Positions 1 through 9,886 of a stretch of DNA of 64,000 bases are shown here, piece by piece. The notes below the pieces were generated by a model that was given only the letters and a program-made list of their open reading frames with translations, made no database searches and was not told the DNA's origin. Position 1 is the stretch's first letter. Every line of letters begins with the position of its first letter. The stretch is from Succinivibrio dextrinosolvens DSM 3072. GTDB lineage: Bacteria; Pseudomonadota; Gammaproteobacteria; Enterobacterales; Succinivibrionaceae. Both the position numbers and the translations under genes were made by a program. Location: NCBI RefSeq assembly GCF_900167015.1, contig NZ_FUXX01000007.1, forward strand, positions 1-64,000, written 5' to 3'.

Positions 1-2
1 AA

Positions 3-245
3 CGTTCATTAGGTGCTCTATTCAGATTTACAAAAGAACAGATACAGGATATACCTTATCAGGCAGCAATAGATTCTCTAATGAGATGCTTCATTTATAT
101 TCCAAAGATTTTAGAAGAAGCAAGCCTGCTAAAGAAAGGTTGTCTTGTTAAAGCAGAGCAGATCATAAATGATCTGTTAGGCTCATGGTTTAACGGGATC
201 TGTAACTTCCTTAAGCAGGTAATTCCATTGCCTCTAGCAAGATAA
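3..245 (+). CDS. 3' end of an unidentified protein-coding gene (partial)
   Basis: An open frame runs in from the left edge and ends at a TAA at 243-245, giving the last 80 residues of a protein. The stretch is free of stops and has normal codon use, with a mixed helical composition and a hydrophobic C-terminus ending LPLAR. I do not recognise the family. No transcription terminator is evident after it. It lies upstream of glyQ on the same strand. The alternative that this is a chance open frame cannot be excluded, because only 80 codons are visible. Confidence 0.45.
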   Translation, partial: RSLGALFRFTKEQIQDIPYQAAIDSLMRCFIYIPKILEEASLLKKGCLVKAEQIINDLLGSWFNGICNFLKQVIPLPLAR

Positions 246-513
246 TAAATCAATACAAGTTTTTAAAGAGCATCAATCCTAGAGTGGATCTGGATTTACT
301 TAAATTTTTTATCTGGGAAACTCGAGTTAATTTATCTTTGCTTTTTCTTTCATGTTTTGTAACTTTTTTGCATTTTTCTTTCTTTTTATAGGTATTTTTC
401 CTCAATAAAGGCGCAAACTGATGCGGTTTAATGGTAAAATGTACCAACTTTTTTTTATTTTTTTTATTTGAATAGATCTTTATCTATTTTGTATTCGTCG
501 CAAGGTTAAAAAA
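246..513. other. non-coding gap upstream of glyQ with a possible extended -10
   Basis: This gap is AT-rich with long T runs and shows no convincing gene. The sequence TGGTAAAAT at 432-440 fits an extended -10 element and could drive glyQ, but no good -35 hexamer stands at the expected distance. A lysine-rich minus-strand frame here looks like a chance product of the T runs. Confidence 0.3.
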
Positions 514-1440
514 ATGTCTAACAAATATGACCTTCAAACATTCCAAGGTTTAATTCTTACCCTACAAGATTACTGGATGCGACATGGCTGCATGATTGCA
601 GAGCCATTCGATCTTGAAGTCGGTGCTGGTACTTCACACCCAATGACTTTCTTAAGATCACTTGGTCCTGAGCCAATCTCATGTGCATATGTTCAGCCAT
701 CAAGAAGACCAACCGATGGTCGTTACGGTGAAAACCCTAACAGACTTCAGCACTACTATCAGTTCCAGGTTATTCTTAAGCCATCTCCAGATAATATTCA
801 GGAGTTATATCTTGGCTCACTAAAGGAACTTGGTTTTGATCCAACCGAGAATGATATTCGTTTCGTTGAAGACAACTGGGAAAACCCAACTCTTGGTGCC
901 TGGGGTCTTGGCTGGGAAATCTGGCTGAACGGTATGGAAGTTTCACAGTTTACCTACTTCCAGCAGGTTGGCGGTCTAGAGTGTTTCCCTGTTACGGGTG
1001 AGCTTACCTATGGTCTAGAGCGTCTTGCTATGTACATCCAGAAGAAAAAGACTGTTTATGACTTAATCTGGGCACATACTGCAAACGGTGATGTTACCTA
1101 CGGTGACGTATTCCATCAGAACGAAGTAGAGCAGTCTACTTACAACTTTGAACACGCTGATACTGATTTCTTATTCAGCATGTTTGATCAGATGGAAAAA
1201 GAGAGTAGCTATCTTCTAAATCTGGAGAAGCCACTTCCTCTACCAGCATATGAAAGAATTCTAAAGGCAGCTCATTGTTTCAATCTGTTAGATGCAAGAC
1301 ATGCTATTTCAGTAACTGAGCGTCAGAGATTTATCCTGAGAATCAGAACTCTATCTAAATCTGTTGCAGAAGCATATTACAAATCTAGAGAAGAGCTAGG
1401 TTTCCCAATGTGCAAAAAGACTGAAAACAAGGATAACTAG
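514..1440 (+). CDS. glyQ: glycyl-tRNA synthetase alpha subunit
   Basis: GlyQ is the catalytic subunit of the bacterial alpha2beta2 glycyl-tRNA synthetase, a class II enzyme that makes Gly-tRNA in the cytoplasm. The 308 residues match the family length (303 in E. coli). The N-terminus ([20 protein letters not shown]), the [17 protein letters not shown] stretch and the [17 protein letters not shown] block are hallmark GlyQ motifs. The ATG at 514 follows an AAGG Shine-Dalgarno sequence. glyS follows 13 bases downstream, so the two form an operon. Position next to gyrB near the origin is common in gammaproteobacteria. Confidence 0.98.
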   Translation: MSNKYDLQTFQGLILTLQDYWMRHGCMIAEPFDLEVGAGTSHPMTFLRSLGPEPISCAYVQPSRRPTDGRYGENPNRLQHYYQFQVILKPSPDNIQELYLGSLKELGFDPTENDIRFVEDNWENPTLGAWGLGWEIWLNGMEVSQFTYFQQVGGLECFPVTGELTYGLERLAMYIQKKKTVYDLIWAHTANGDVTYGDVFHQNEVEQSTYNFEHADTDFLFSMFDQMEKESSYLLNLEKPLPLPAYERILKAAHCFNLLDARHAISVTERQRFILRIRTLSKSVAEAYYKSREELGFPMCKKTENKDN

Positions 1441-1453
1441 GATTTAACATATC

Positions 1454-3520
1454 ATGACAACCAATAATTTACTTTTAGAGCTGGGAACTGAGGAACTACC
1501 TCCAAAATCTTTACGTACCCTTGCTCAGTCTTTACATGATTCATTTGTAAAGCAGTTAAAAGATCAGAATCTACATTTCGAATCTTCAAAGTGGTATGCA
1601 ACCCCAAGAAGACTGGCTCTATTCATTTCTGCTCTTGAAGAGAAGCAGAAGGACCAGGAAATTGAAATCAAGGGACCTGCAGTTAAGGCTGCATTCGATG
1701 CTAACGGCAATCCTACAAAAGCTGCTTTAGGCTGGGCTTCAGCTAATGGTATCAAGATTGAAGATGCAGAGAGATTAACTACCCCTAAAGGTGAGTGGTT
1801 ATACATCAAGACCACCAAGAAGGGTGCTAACACAGCTGATATCGTTCCTGATTTATTCAAGACTGCTCTGAAGTCACTTCCAATTCCACGTTTAATGCAC
1901 TGGGGTGATAAGAAGGAAGAGTTCGTTCGTCCTGTACATACCTTATGTATGCTTTTCGGTGATACTCTAATCCCAGGTTCAATCCTAGGTGTTGAATCAT
2001 CAAAAGAAATCAACGGTCACCGTTTCCTTGGATCACAGAAGGTAGTAATCAAGTCTGCAGATACCTATGTAGAGCAGCTAAGAACCGAAGGTCATGTAGT
2101 TGCTGATTATGATGAGAGAAAGGCTTCTATCATCAAGCAGGTTACTGATATCGCTAACTCTGTTAACGGTAAGGCTGACCTTGATGATTCACTAGTTGAA
2201 GAAGTTACCTCAATCGTTGAAGAACCACATATCTTCAAGGCTTCTTTCGAGGAGAGATTCCTTAAGGTTCCTGCTGAGGCTCTTGTTTATACCATGAAGG
2301 GTGACCAGAAGTACTTCCCTATCTACGATAAGGATAACAAGCTTCTTCCTTCATTTGCATTCGCATCAAACATCAATCCAGATGATCCAACCTCTCTGAT
2401 TTCAGGTAATGAAAGAGTAGTTAGACCAAGACTTTCTGATGCAGAGTTCTTCTTCCAGACAGACAGAAAGAACAGCCTTGAGTCATACTTCAAGAAGCTT
2501 GAAAACATTGTTTATCAGAAGGATATTGGTACTCTTGCATTCAGATCAGACTGTGTTGAAGAGCTGGCTAAATACATTGCTAACGAAATCAATGCTGATG
2601 CAAGCAAAGCAGCTCGTGCAGCTCACCTAGCTAAGTGCGATTTAGCAACCACTATGGTTACCGAGTTCACTGATACTCAGGGTATTATGGGTATGCATTA
2701 TGCTGAGCTGGATAACGAAGACAAGGACGTTTCAGACGCTATCTTCGAGCAGTACTTACCAAGATTTGCTGGTGACATTATTCCTACCAAGCCTGTACAG
2801 ATTTCTGTAAGCTTAGCAGAGAAGATTATTACCCTGGTTGGTATCTTTGGTATCAATATGCTACCAAAGGGCGATAAGGACCCATTTGGCTTAAGAAGAG
2901 CAGCTATTGGCCTAATTAGAATCATGATTGAAAACAACATTTCAATCAACTTCTACAAGCTAATCGAAAAAGCATGCTCTATTCTTGAAGCTAAGCTAAA
3001 GTCAAAGGAAACCAAAGAGAATGTTATTAACTTCGTTTATAACAGACTTAAGGCTTACTACCAGGATCAGGGCATTGAGGCATCAATCTTCTTAGCAGTT
3101 CTATCAACCAATCCAGAGGATATTCTGGACTTTGATAACAGAGTTAAGGCTGTTAAGCAGTTTAAGTCACTACCTGAAGCTGAGAACCTGGCTTCTGCAT
3201 ACAAGAGAATTAACAACATTCTAAGCAAGGCAGATAACTTTGATAAGAATATCAATGAATCTCTTCTGAAAGAAGATGCAGAAATCAAGCTATTCAATGT
3301 ATTAAAGACTGTTGAAGTTAAGGTTTCTAAGTTATATTCAGAGAGTAATTATACTGAGGCTCTATCTGCTCTATCAGAGCTGAAGGATCCAGTTGATAAT
3401 TTCTTCGAGAATGTAATGGTTAATGCTGAAGATTCTAAGATTAAGAATAACAGATTGGCTTTACTAAACAATCTTCATGAGATTATTGCTAAAACTGCTG
3501 ATATTTCAGTACTATACTAA
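1454..3520 (+). CDS. glyS: glycyl-tRNA synthetase beta subunit
   Basis: GlyS is the tRNA-binding beta subunit of heterotetrameric glycyl-tRNA synthetase. The 688 residues equal the usual length (689 in E. coli). The N-terminal LLLELGTEELPP motif and the internal MKGDQKYFP and NERVVRPRLSDAEFFF stretches are typical. An HD-like region with GTLAFRSDCVEELA is present, and the C-terminal third is the anticodon-binding DALR-type domain. The gene is the second in the glyQS operon and ends in a strong terminator. The minus-strand open frames inside it are shadows. Confidence 0.98.
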   Translation: MTTNNLLLELGTEELPPKSLRTLAQSLHDSFVKQLKDQNLHFESSKWYATPRRLALFISALEEKQKDQEIEIKGPAVKAAFDANGNPTKAALGWASANGIKIEDAERLTTPKGEWLYIKTTKKGANTADIVPDLFKTALKSLPIPRLMHWGDKKEEFVRPVHTLCMLFGDTLIPGSILGVESSKEINGHRFLGSQKVVIKSADTYVEQLRTEGHVVADYDERKASIIKQVTDIANSVNGKADLDDSLVEEVTSIVEEPHIFKASFEERFLKVPAEALVYTMKGDQKYFPIYDKDNKLLPSFAFASNINPDDPTSLISGNERVVRPRLSDAEFFFQTDRKNSLESYFKKLENIVYQKDIGTLAFRSDCVEELAKYIANEINADASKAARAAHLAKCDLATTMVTEFTDTQGIMGMHYAELDNEDKDVSDAIFEQYLPRFAGDIIPTKPVQISVSLAEKIITLVGIFGINMLPKGDKDPFGLRRAAIGLIRIMIENNISINFYKLIEKACSILEAKLKSKETKENVINFVYNRLKAYYQDQGIEASIFLAVLSTNPEDILDFDNRVKAVKQFKSLPEAENLASAYKRINNILSKADNFDKNINESLLKEDAEIKLFNVLKTVEVKVSKLYSESNYTEALSALSELKDPVDNFFENVMVNAEDSKIKNNRLALLNNLHEIIAKTADISVLY

Positions 3521-3541
3521 TTAGTTTTCTAATTATGACCT

Positions 3542-3572
3542 GGGGCTCTATTTTTAGAGCCCCTTCTTTTTT
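3542..3572 (+). terminator. intrinsic terminator of glyQS
   Basis: An 8-bp stem (GGGGCTCT at 3542-3549 with AGAGCCCC at 3556-3563) closes a 6-base loop and is followed by a T-rich run to 3572. It sits 21 bases after the glyS stop. The T run ends directly before the first parS site. Confidence 0.9.
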
Positions 3573-3573
3573 A

Positions 3574-4946
3574 TGTTCCACATGGAACAATCTATACTCA
3601 TTTCATATTAATCACGATGTTCCACATGGAACATATTCATTATATTTAAACGTCATTTTTATGTTCCACGTGGAACAATTAATCAGATACTAATAATTTA
3701 CACTTAATTTTCCACATGGAACTATTAGTTCCAAATTATTATGTTCCACATGGAACATATTCGAAACTAAGCAGAGGAACAAGTAAATTTATTTCATTCA
3801 TTTTATAAATAGTTAAAGAAGAACCTAAGAATTGTAATTTGTCAGAATCACCCTAACGTTTATATAACAAATATCGATATCAAAATAATCAGATTTAGTA
3901 GATTTCTAATTGTAATTAATGTTCCACGTGGAACATATTAATATTGATATTAATATTAATAATAAAGAATAATCAACTAAGTGGAGAGTTAATATCTCAT
4001 AAAATTAATTGATTATTATAAATATACACAAAATTATATAGAGGATAATGGATATATCGTCTTCAAGAAATTAATGTTGTTCCACATGGAACAATGATTA
4101 CATTAAAAATGAAAATACTAATTGATAAAACATTATGAATTTCAAATTTATCTGATAGAAAATAGAGCAAATAAGCTCATAAGGAATTTCTCTGCGAAAT
4201 ATTAATAAATTAACAGAATTAATTATCAAGTAATTGTTCCACGTGGAACACTAGAGGGCACTGATTTATGAACAATTATCTATCTTTCTAAATGAATTAA
4301 TAAGATTTGCTTGGAACAATTAAATAAATCGTAATGATATTACAAAATATTTTAATAAATTAGGATATAAATTATGAATAGTCGAAGTTTATGTTCCACG
4401 TGGAACATAAAACAGGGGTGAAGATTTATATAATTTCCTCTTTATTTCTATATTCAATTTATTTACAAATTATTATTCATGGAAACACAAATTTAAATAT
4501 ATGTTCCACGTGGAACTTTAACTAAAACATATTAAATATGAATAACAATATTTGATTTTGACTTAGATTCCAGTTATTAGTAAATAGAAATTTACTATTT
4601 ATTACTAGTTAAAAAAATAATATTCACAGAAAAAATTTTTTAATTACATCAATATATTGTTATTAGATTTTTTTATGATCATCACTTTTCAATATCAAAG
4701 TAATTTCTGATTACATCAATCATAGACATAGTTCATAATTGTTCCACGTGGAACATATAGAATGTATTCATGCTTATATAAAAAACATAGTATTAATTCT
4801 ATATTATATTAATTATGTTCTATTCGCTTATTACTGAATCTCTATGCTCAACATAGGGTATGAATTCGTAATCTACGATATTTAAATATGTGGGAAAAAA
4901 GTCTATATAGAGTTTAAAGAATATTTGATAAGTTCCACGTGGAACA
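3574..4946. repeat. parS: parS array: 12 ParB-binding palindromes in 1.4 kb
   Basis: Twelve copies of the 16-mer TGTTCCACGTGGAACA or close variants lie at 3574, 3618, 3662, 3708, 3742, 3920, 4078, 4235, 4392, 4502, 4740 and 4931 (first base of each). The core NGTTCCAC(G/A)TGGAAC matches the chromosomal parS family recognised by ParB (general consensus TGTTNCACGTGNAACA). Seven have the palindromic CACGTG centre (3662, 3920, 4235, 4392, 4502, 4740, 4931) and five have CACATG. The copy at 3708 is the most degenerate, starting TTTT and ending ACT. Flanks are unrelated AT-rich sequence without a gene. parAB are in the window at 28.8-31.3 kb. Identification as parS follows from the motif; binding is inferred. 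Confidence 0.92.
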
Positions 4947-5054
4947 TGAATATCTATAGATATTAGAGATAACCTATATAAGAAATATTTTATAAATCAT
5001 AATATTAGGTTATCTGCGGAGATAGCCTTCGGATAATTATATTGAAGAATAGAT
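4947..5054. other. AT-rich right edge of the parS region with small inverted repeats
   Basis: The stretch between the last parS site and the gyrB terminator has no gene. AACCTA at 4971-4976 pairs with TAGGTT at 5006-5011. GGTTATCT at 5008-5015 pairs, with one G-T pair, with AGATAGCC at 5020-5027. The function of these inverted repeats is unknown. Confidence 0.35.
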
Positions 5055-5082
5055 AATAAAAAACCTGGCAAAAGCCAGGTTT
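5055..5082 (-). terminator. intrinsic terminator of the dnaA-dnaN-recF-gyrB operon
   Basis: On the minus strand a perfect 9-bp stem (5082-5074 with 5069-5061) closes a four-base loop and is followed by a T-rich run. It lies 25 bases after the gyrB stop, so it ends the minus-strand operon. Confidence 0.9.
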
Positions 5083-5107
5083 AAGGTAATATTTAAAAGA
5101 TTGAAGA

Positions 5108-7600
5108 TTAAACATCTAACACAGCTTCGTCACTGTGAATTTCGATGTACTCTCTTCTTACTGGTACATCATCACCCATCAGGTCAGCAAATAGCTTATT
5201 AGCTTCCATTGCATCACTTAAGTGAACACGCTTGATGCTTCTGGTATCAGGATTCATAGCGGTTTCAGAAAGCTGAGCTGCACTCATTTCACCTAGACCT
5301 TTGTAACGCTGGATGTTAACACTATCTTTAGCTTTCTTCTTCAGAATGTCATAAACCTCTGTTAAATTCTTAACTTTAACTTCCTTGCTTTCAGCTGGAT
5401 TTGAAGGAATATATAGGTATCCATCCTCTTCAATCAGATTTGATGCCTGAGCATGTAATGCTTTAATCTTGTCGTATCTGATCTTAGTTAGGAACTTCTC
5501 GTTAATAGTGCACTCTTCATCAGTACCGAAAACATGCTTAATAACTACTGGATAGAACTTGTTGTTAAGCTCATCGTGTTCGATTCTGTACTTATAGTAC
5601 ATACCCTCTGAAGGATTTGAAGGTAATACCTTAATAAAGCCTTCAACCCAGGTTTTAACGTCAGCCTCAGAAGCAAACATATTATCCTTGATTACATCGT
5701 AATAAAGCATGTTGATAATTGCTTCATAGTTATAATCAGCTTCCTGTTTACATGCCTTCTTAGCAGAAGCAACAACAGCAATGTACTTCTTAAATAATGC
5801 TTCCAGAGATACAGGAGGAATTGCAGCAGCACCGCGTGATGGGAATAACTGTCCCATCTCAACAGCTAGAGAAACCTCAAAGAATGCAGCATCTTCTTCT
5901 GTAATTACGTAAACAGGGTCCTTCTTGGAGGATTTCTTCTCATACTTATATAGAGGAGGCTCTGCAACATAAACATAGCCATTCTCAATGATTCCTGGGA
6001 AGAAATGGTAGAAGAATGTTAAAAGAAGAATACGAATATGAGCACCGTCCACGTCGGCATCGGTCATAATAATAATGTTATGATACTTCAGCTTTGAAAT
6101 ATCGTAATTCTCGCCAATACCACAGCCGAATGAAATAACAAGATTTGAAATCTGTTCTGACTCTAAAACCTTATCAAGGCGAGCCTTTTCAACGTTAAGA
6201 ATCTTACCTCTTAAAGGTAGAACGGCCTGGAATTTAGAATCTCTTCCGTTCTTTGCTGAACCACCTGCAGAATCACCCTCTACCAGGAAGATTTCAGATA
6301 AAGCAGGATTCTTTTCACGGCAAGGAACAAGCTTATCAACAGACTTGCTGCTGATACCTGATCTGTCGGTACGTGACATATCACGAACCTTTCTAACTGC
6401 TTCACGGGTAACTGCAGCAGATAAAATCTTATTACAGATGTTATCTGAGAAGATCTTCTTGTTGAAGATTAGAATGTCAAGTAAATGATTGTTAATACAG
6501 TTATTTACTGCTGTACCAGCTTCTGAAGATACAAGTTTATCCTTGGTCTGAGATGAGAACTTAGGATCTGGCATCTTAACAGAGATAACAGCAGTTAAAC
6601 CTTCTCTGATATCCTCAGAAGAAGCTGTAACATTCTTCATCTTGCTATCGATGGTAGCATGCTCAGCCAGATACTTGGTGAATGTATTGGTAATAGCACG
6701 CTTAAAGCCAGCTAAATGCTGACCACCGTCTTTCTGTGGAACGTTGTTTGTAAAGCAGTAGATATTCTCTGTGTATGCATCGGTCCACTGCATTGCAATT
6801 TCAACGCTGATATTAGAAATCTTATTATCATCATTCTCATTGGTGAAATGAATGATTTCTTCCTGAATAGGCTTCTTACCCTTATTCAGGTAGTTGATGA
6901 ATGCGCTGATACCTTCATCTTTCTCATGATAGAAGACTTCCTGCTTTACAGGAGTCTCTCTTAAGTCAGATAAGGTAATCTTAATGCCAGAGTTAAGGAA
7001 TGATAGCTCACGAAGTCTCTTGGCTAAGATAGCGTATTCAAAAGTAATATTGTTATTAAAAATCTCTGGAGAAGGCCAGAAACGAACCATTGTACCGTGT
7101 TCATCACTATCACCAATCTGGTGAAGAGGAGCCTCAGGATGACCACCGTTTAAATAAACCTGCTGCCAGATGTGATCTTCACGTCTGATAGTTAGTTCTA
7201 AACGGTCTGATAAGGCATTAACAACAGAAATACCTACACCATGCAGACCGCCTGATACTTTGTAAGAATTTGAGTCGAATTTACCACCAGCATGAAGAAC
7301 GGTCATTACAACTTCTGCTGCAGAAACCTTCTCTTCTGGGTGCATAGCAACAGGAATACCACGACCATTATCAGTACATGAAACAGAACCATCCTCATGA
7401 ATAGTTACTTCAATATGGTCACAGAAACCGGCTAAAGCTTCATCAATAGAGTTATCAACTGCCTCAAAAACCATATGGTGTAGACCTGATCCATCATCAG
7501 TATCACCGATATACATTCCAGGACGTTTACGAACTGCTTCTAGGCCATGTAAAACTTTAATACTGGAAGTATCATAATCATTGTTTTTTTCTTCTGACAT
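5108..7600 (-). CDS. gyrB: DNA gyrase subunit B
   Basis: GyrB is the ATPase subunit of DNA gyrase, which introduces negative supercoils together with GyrA. The 830 residues resemble E. coli GyrB (804). The GHKL ATPase comes first, with EAVDNSIDEALAG near residue 50, DNGRGIP near 80 and GGLHGVGISVVNAL near 120. The transducer domain follows, then the TOPRIM domain with LVEGDSAGGSA and DADVDGAHIR. The acidic insert region typical of gram-negative GyrB sits before the final QRYKGLGEM block. The ATG at 7600 follows AGAGGACC. It is the last gene of the operon and lies 8 bases after recF. Confidence 0.99.
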   Translation of the reverse strand: MSEEKNNDYDTSSIKVLHGLEAVRKRPGMYIGDTDDGSGLHHMVFEAVDNSIDEALAGFCDHIEVTIHEDGSVSCTDNGRGIPVAMHPEEKVSAAEVVMTVLHAGGKFDSNSYKVSGGLHGVGISVVNALSDRLELTIRREDHIWQQVYLNGGHPEAPLHQIGDSDEHGTMVRFWPSPEIFNNNITFEYAILAKRLRELSFLNSGIKITLSDLRETPVKQEVFYHEKDEGISAFINYLNKGKKPIQEEIIHFTNENDDNKISNISVEIAMQWTDAYTENIYCFTNNVPQKDGGQHLAGFKRAITNTFTKYLAEHATIDSKMKNVTASSEDIREGLTAVISVKMPDPKFSSQTKDKLVSSEAGTAVNNCINNHLLDILIFNKKIFSDNICNKILSAAVTREAVRKVRDMSRTDRSGISSKSVDKLVPCREKNPALSEIFLVEGDSAGGSAKNGRDSKFQAVLPLRGKILNVEKARLDKVLESEQISNLVISFGCGIGENYDISKLKYHNIIIMTDADVDGAHIRILLLTFFYHFFPGIIENGYVYVAEPPLYKYEKKSSKKDPVYVITEEDAAFFEVSLAVEMGQLFPSRGAAAIPPVSLEALFKKYIAVVASAKKACKQEADYNYEAIINMLYYDVIKDNMFASEADVKTWVEGFIKVLPSNPSEGMYYKYRIEHDELNNKFYPVVIKHVFGTDEECTINEKFLTKIRYDKIKALHAQASNLIEEDGYLYIPSNPAESKEVKVKNLTEVYDILKKKAKDSVNIQRYKGLGEMSAAQLSETAMNPDTRSIKRVHLSDAMEANKLFADLMGDDVPVRREYIEIHSDEAVLDV

Positions 7601-7608
7601 TTGGTCCT

Positions 7609-8694
7609 CTATGAATCTGGTGTAATAGATGTAGAGATGTTGATATATTTACAATCAATACGATCAGGAATATCAATCTGTTCTGAGATATTGGTTAAAA
7701 AGACCTGACACTTACAATCTATTAAATCATCTAACAAAAGATGTCTAGAGTGTGGATCTAGCTCAGAATTGAGATCATCAATTAAGAAAATACAGTTTTT
7801 TCCACTTTGCTGTCTAAGCAAATGGCTCTGCGATAATCTCATTGCACAGACAAGTAATTTTAACTGTCCTCTAGATAAGGTATCAGATGCTAAAAAACCG
7901 TTGCATTTGACCCTTAAATCCGCACGGTGACAACCATAAAAAGTATACCCCAAAACACGGTCTTTTTCAAGATTTAAATCTAGCGCAGAGCGCAACTGCA
8001 AGCCATTTTCCCAACCTTTTTGAAAGTTAAAATCGAACTCAAAATCAGGCAAAAACTGCTGCAGTTTTTCACGCAGAATAGGATAGAGTTTCTGAAGATA
8101 TTCTTCACGAATAGAAGTGATATTTTCGCTGATATTTGAAAGGGCATCATCCCATAGCTGAATCTCTTCTACAGATGCATTTTTCTTAAGAAGAAAATTA
8201 CGCTGAGACAGAAGCTTCTTGTAATTCATCCATAGCATTTTGAACTCAGGGTACATATAGTAAATTCCCCAGTCAATATAGCTGCGTCTTAACTCAGGGC
8301 TTCCCAGAATCAGATCAATTCCCTGAGGATGAATAACCTGAACGCTTATTCTATCCACAAGGTCCAGAAGTCTGGACGAACGTTCAGAGTTTACAGAAAC
8401 CTGCAAGCCCTTGTTTCTGGATTTAAATCTAGAGATGCCAAGAGTATCCTCAAATTCAGACTTATCACTTTTAACCTTGGCTGAAATTGTAATTGATTCT
8501 GTTCCTCTTTTTATAAGAGAAACATACTTTGTTGTTCTGAAAGAACGCCCAAGACCAAGATAGGAAATAGATTCTAAAAGAGAGGTTTTACCAGAACCAT
8601 TAGGTCCATATATAAGATTAAAATTACTTGATGGTTTTATATCAAGATAAGAAATATTGCGACAGTTCTGTACGATAAGCCTGGTGATATGCAT
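7609..8694 (-). CDS. recF: DNA replication and repair protein RecF
   Basis: RecF is an SMC-like ATPase that loads RecA at gapped DNA with RecO and RecR. The 361 residues match the family (357 in E. coli). Walker A GPNGSGKTS lies at residues 30-38, the signature LSRGQLKLLVCAMRL near 275, and Walker B with D-loop (FLIDDLNSELDPHSR) near 305. The gene lies between dnaN and gyrB as in most gammaproteobacteria. No clear Shine-Dalgarno precedes the ATG at 8694, so the start is less certain than the identity. Confidence 0.97.
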   Translation of the reverse strand: MHITRLIVQNCRNISYLDIKPSSNFNLIYGPNGSGKTSLLESISYLGLGRSFRTTKYVSLIKRGTESITISAKVKSDKSEFEDTLGISRFKSRNKGLQVSVNSERSSRLLDLVDRISVQVIHPQGIDLILGSPELRRSYIDWGIYYMYPEFKMLWMNYKKLLSQRNFLLKKNASVEEIQLWDDALSNISENITSIREEYLQKLYPILREKLQQFLPDFEFDFNFQKGWENGLQLRSALDLNLEKDRVLGYTFYGCHRADLRVKCNGFLASDTLSRGQLKLLVCAMRLSQSHLLRQQSGKNCIFLIDDLNSELDPHSRHLLLDDLIDCKCQVFLTNISEQIDIPDRIDCKYINISTSITPDS

Positions 8695-8739
8695 AAAGAA
8701 TAATTGCGAAGAAAGGATATTCTTCGCAACACATTAAAA

Positions 8740-9870
8740 CTAAACAACAACCTTACTGATGATATAGCTTGCATTAAGCTCGTTATTGTCTGATGAATCA
8801 GATTTAATCAGAACATTCAGCATAGGCTGGCTAAAACAGAATAAAACATTATCTGTCTTGATTACATTAAGAACATCACGAACATACTGACCATTCAGAG
8901 AAATTTCGATTGGTGTCTGAGCATCAGGAAGAACAAGAGAAGCAGTTGCAACCTCATGTTCTGAGTTCTCAGATCTTAAATCAACCTTGCCATTACCAAA
9001 GCTGAAGGAAACACCGTTCACACGCTTAGATGAAAGAACTGAAACCTGCTGGATCAGCTTATTGAAAGTCACACGTGGAATAGAGATTGTTGTATCAATA
9101 GACTTAGGAATAACAGTTCTTACATTAGGATAACCGCAGTTAATCAGCTTAGATGCAAGAGAGAAGTTATTGCATGAAGTTCTAACAGCATTCTTTGTAA
9201 ACTTCAGAACAACTTCGGATTCACCTGAATCATTTAAAATCTTTGAAAGCTGAGCAGCACACTTCTTGGTAATGATTGCGCCGAATGAACCAGATGATGT
9301 CTGATTTGCAAGCTGAGTTTCAAGAATTGCCATTCTATGACCATCAGAGGTAAAGATTTCAAGTTTTGAACCATTCAGCTCAAAACGGATACCTTTCAGA
9401 TAATCACGGAAATCTTCATTAGAAACGCAGAATACAGATGAGTCAATGATAGATTTCAGTAAACACTGTTTAATGCTGATTTCCTGTTCAATATCTTCAA
9501 GTTCAAATGAAGGGAAATCAATTGAAGAACGAGTACGAATCTCAAATGAAGTATTTCCATCTGAAATAACAAGAACGTTCTTATCTTCGTCAAGAGTAAT
9601 AGAAACAACACTGTTGATATCAAGATTACTTAAAGTATCACGTAACTTGTTTGCGTTAACTGTAATTTCACCATCAGACTCAACATCATCCAGAGGAATA
9701 ATGGTTTTAAGCTCAATATTGTAATTTGTGGCTTTCAGATTAAGCATATTCTCAGATACATTAATAAGAATGTTCTGAGTAATATCCTCTTTATTAGGGG
9801 CTGTTCCTGCAATACCAGCAACCTCATCAAGCTGTTTCTTTAAGTTAGATAGTAGGACTCTGAATTTCAT
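8740..9870 (-). CDS. dnaN: DNA polymerase III beta sliding clamp
   Basis: The beta clamp is the ring that tethers DNA polymerase III to DNA and serves as the hub for repair and regulatory partners. The 376 residues are slightly longer than E. coli DnaN (366) and show the three-fold clamp architecture. MKFRVLLSNLKKQLDEVAG opens the protein and FEIRTRSSIDFPSF is the typical domain I end. The ATG at 9870 follows GGAG at a good distance. It lies 16 bases after dnaA and is translated from the same message. Confidence 0.98.
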   Translation of the reverse strand: MKFRVLLSNLKKQLDEVAGIAGTAPNKEDITQNILINVSENMLNLKATNYNIELKTIIPLDDVESDGEITVNANKLRDTLSNLDINSVVSITLDEDKNVLVISDGNTSFEIRTRSSIDFPSFELEDIEQEISIKQCLLKSIIDSSVFCVSNEDFRDYLKGIRFELNGSKLEIFTSDGHRMAILETQLANQTSSGSFGAIITKKCAAQLSKILNDSGESEVVLKFTKNAVRTSCNNFSLASKLINCGYPNVRTVIPKSIDTTISIPRVTFNKLIQQVSVLSSKRVNGVSFSFGNGKVDLRSENSEHEVATASLVLPDAQTPIEISLNGQYVRDVLNVIKTDNVLFCFSQPMLNVLIKSDSSDNNELNASYIISKVVV

Positions 9871-9886
9871 CTGATAAACTCCACAA

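Noticed and set aside
250-447. Minus-strand 65-codon frame upstream of glyQ
   Set aside because: It is a Lys-rich chance frame across T runs with no ribosome site.
4303-4318. A thirteenth, decayed parS site (half-site GGAACA)
   Set aside because: Only about 10 of 16 bases match, which is too weak to call in such AT-rich DNA.
3574-4946. Possible CRISPR array
   Set aside because: The repeats are 16-bp palindromes with very uneven spacers (about 18 to 222 bases) and no cas genes nearby; they fit parS instead.
9067-9082. CACGTGGAA inside dnaN as a parS half-site
   Set aside because: Only one arm matches and it lies within a conserved coding sequence.
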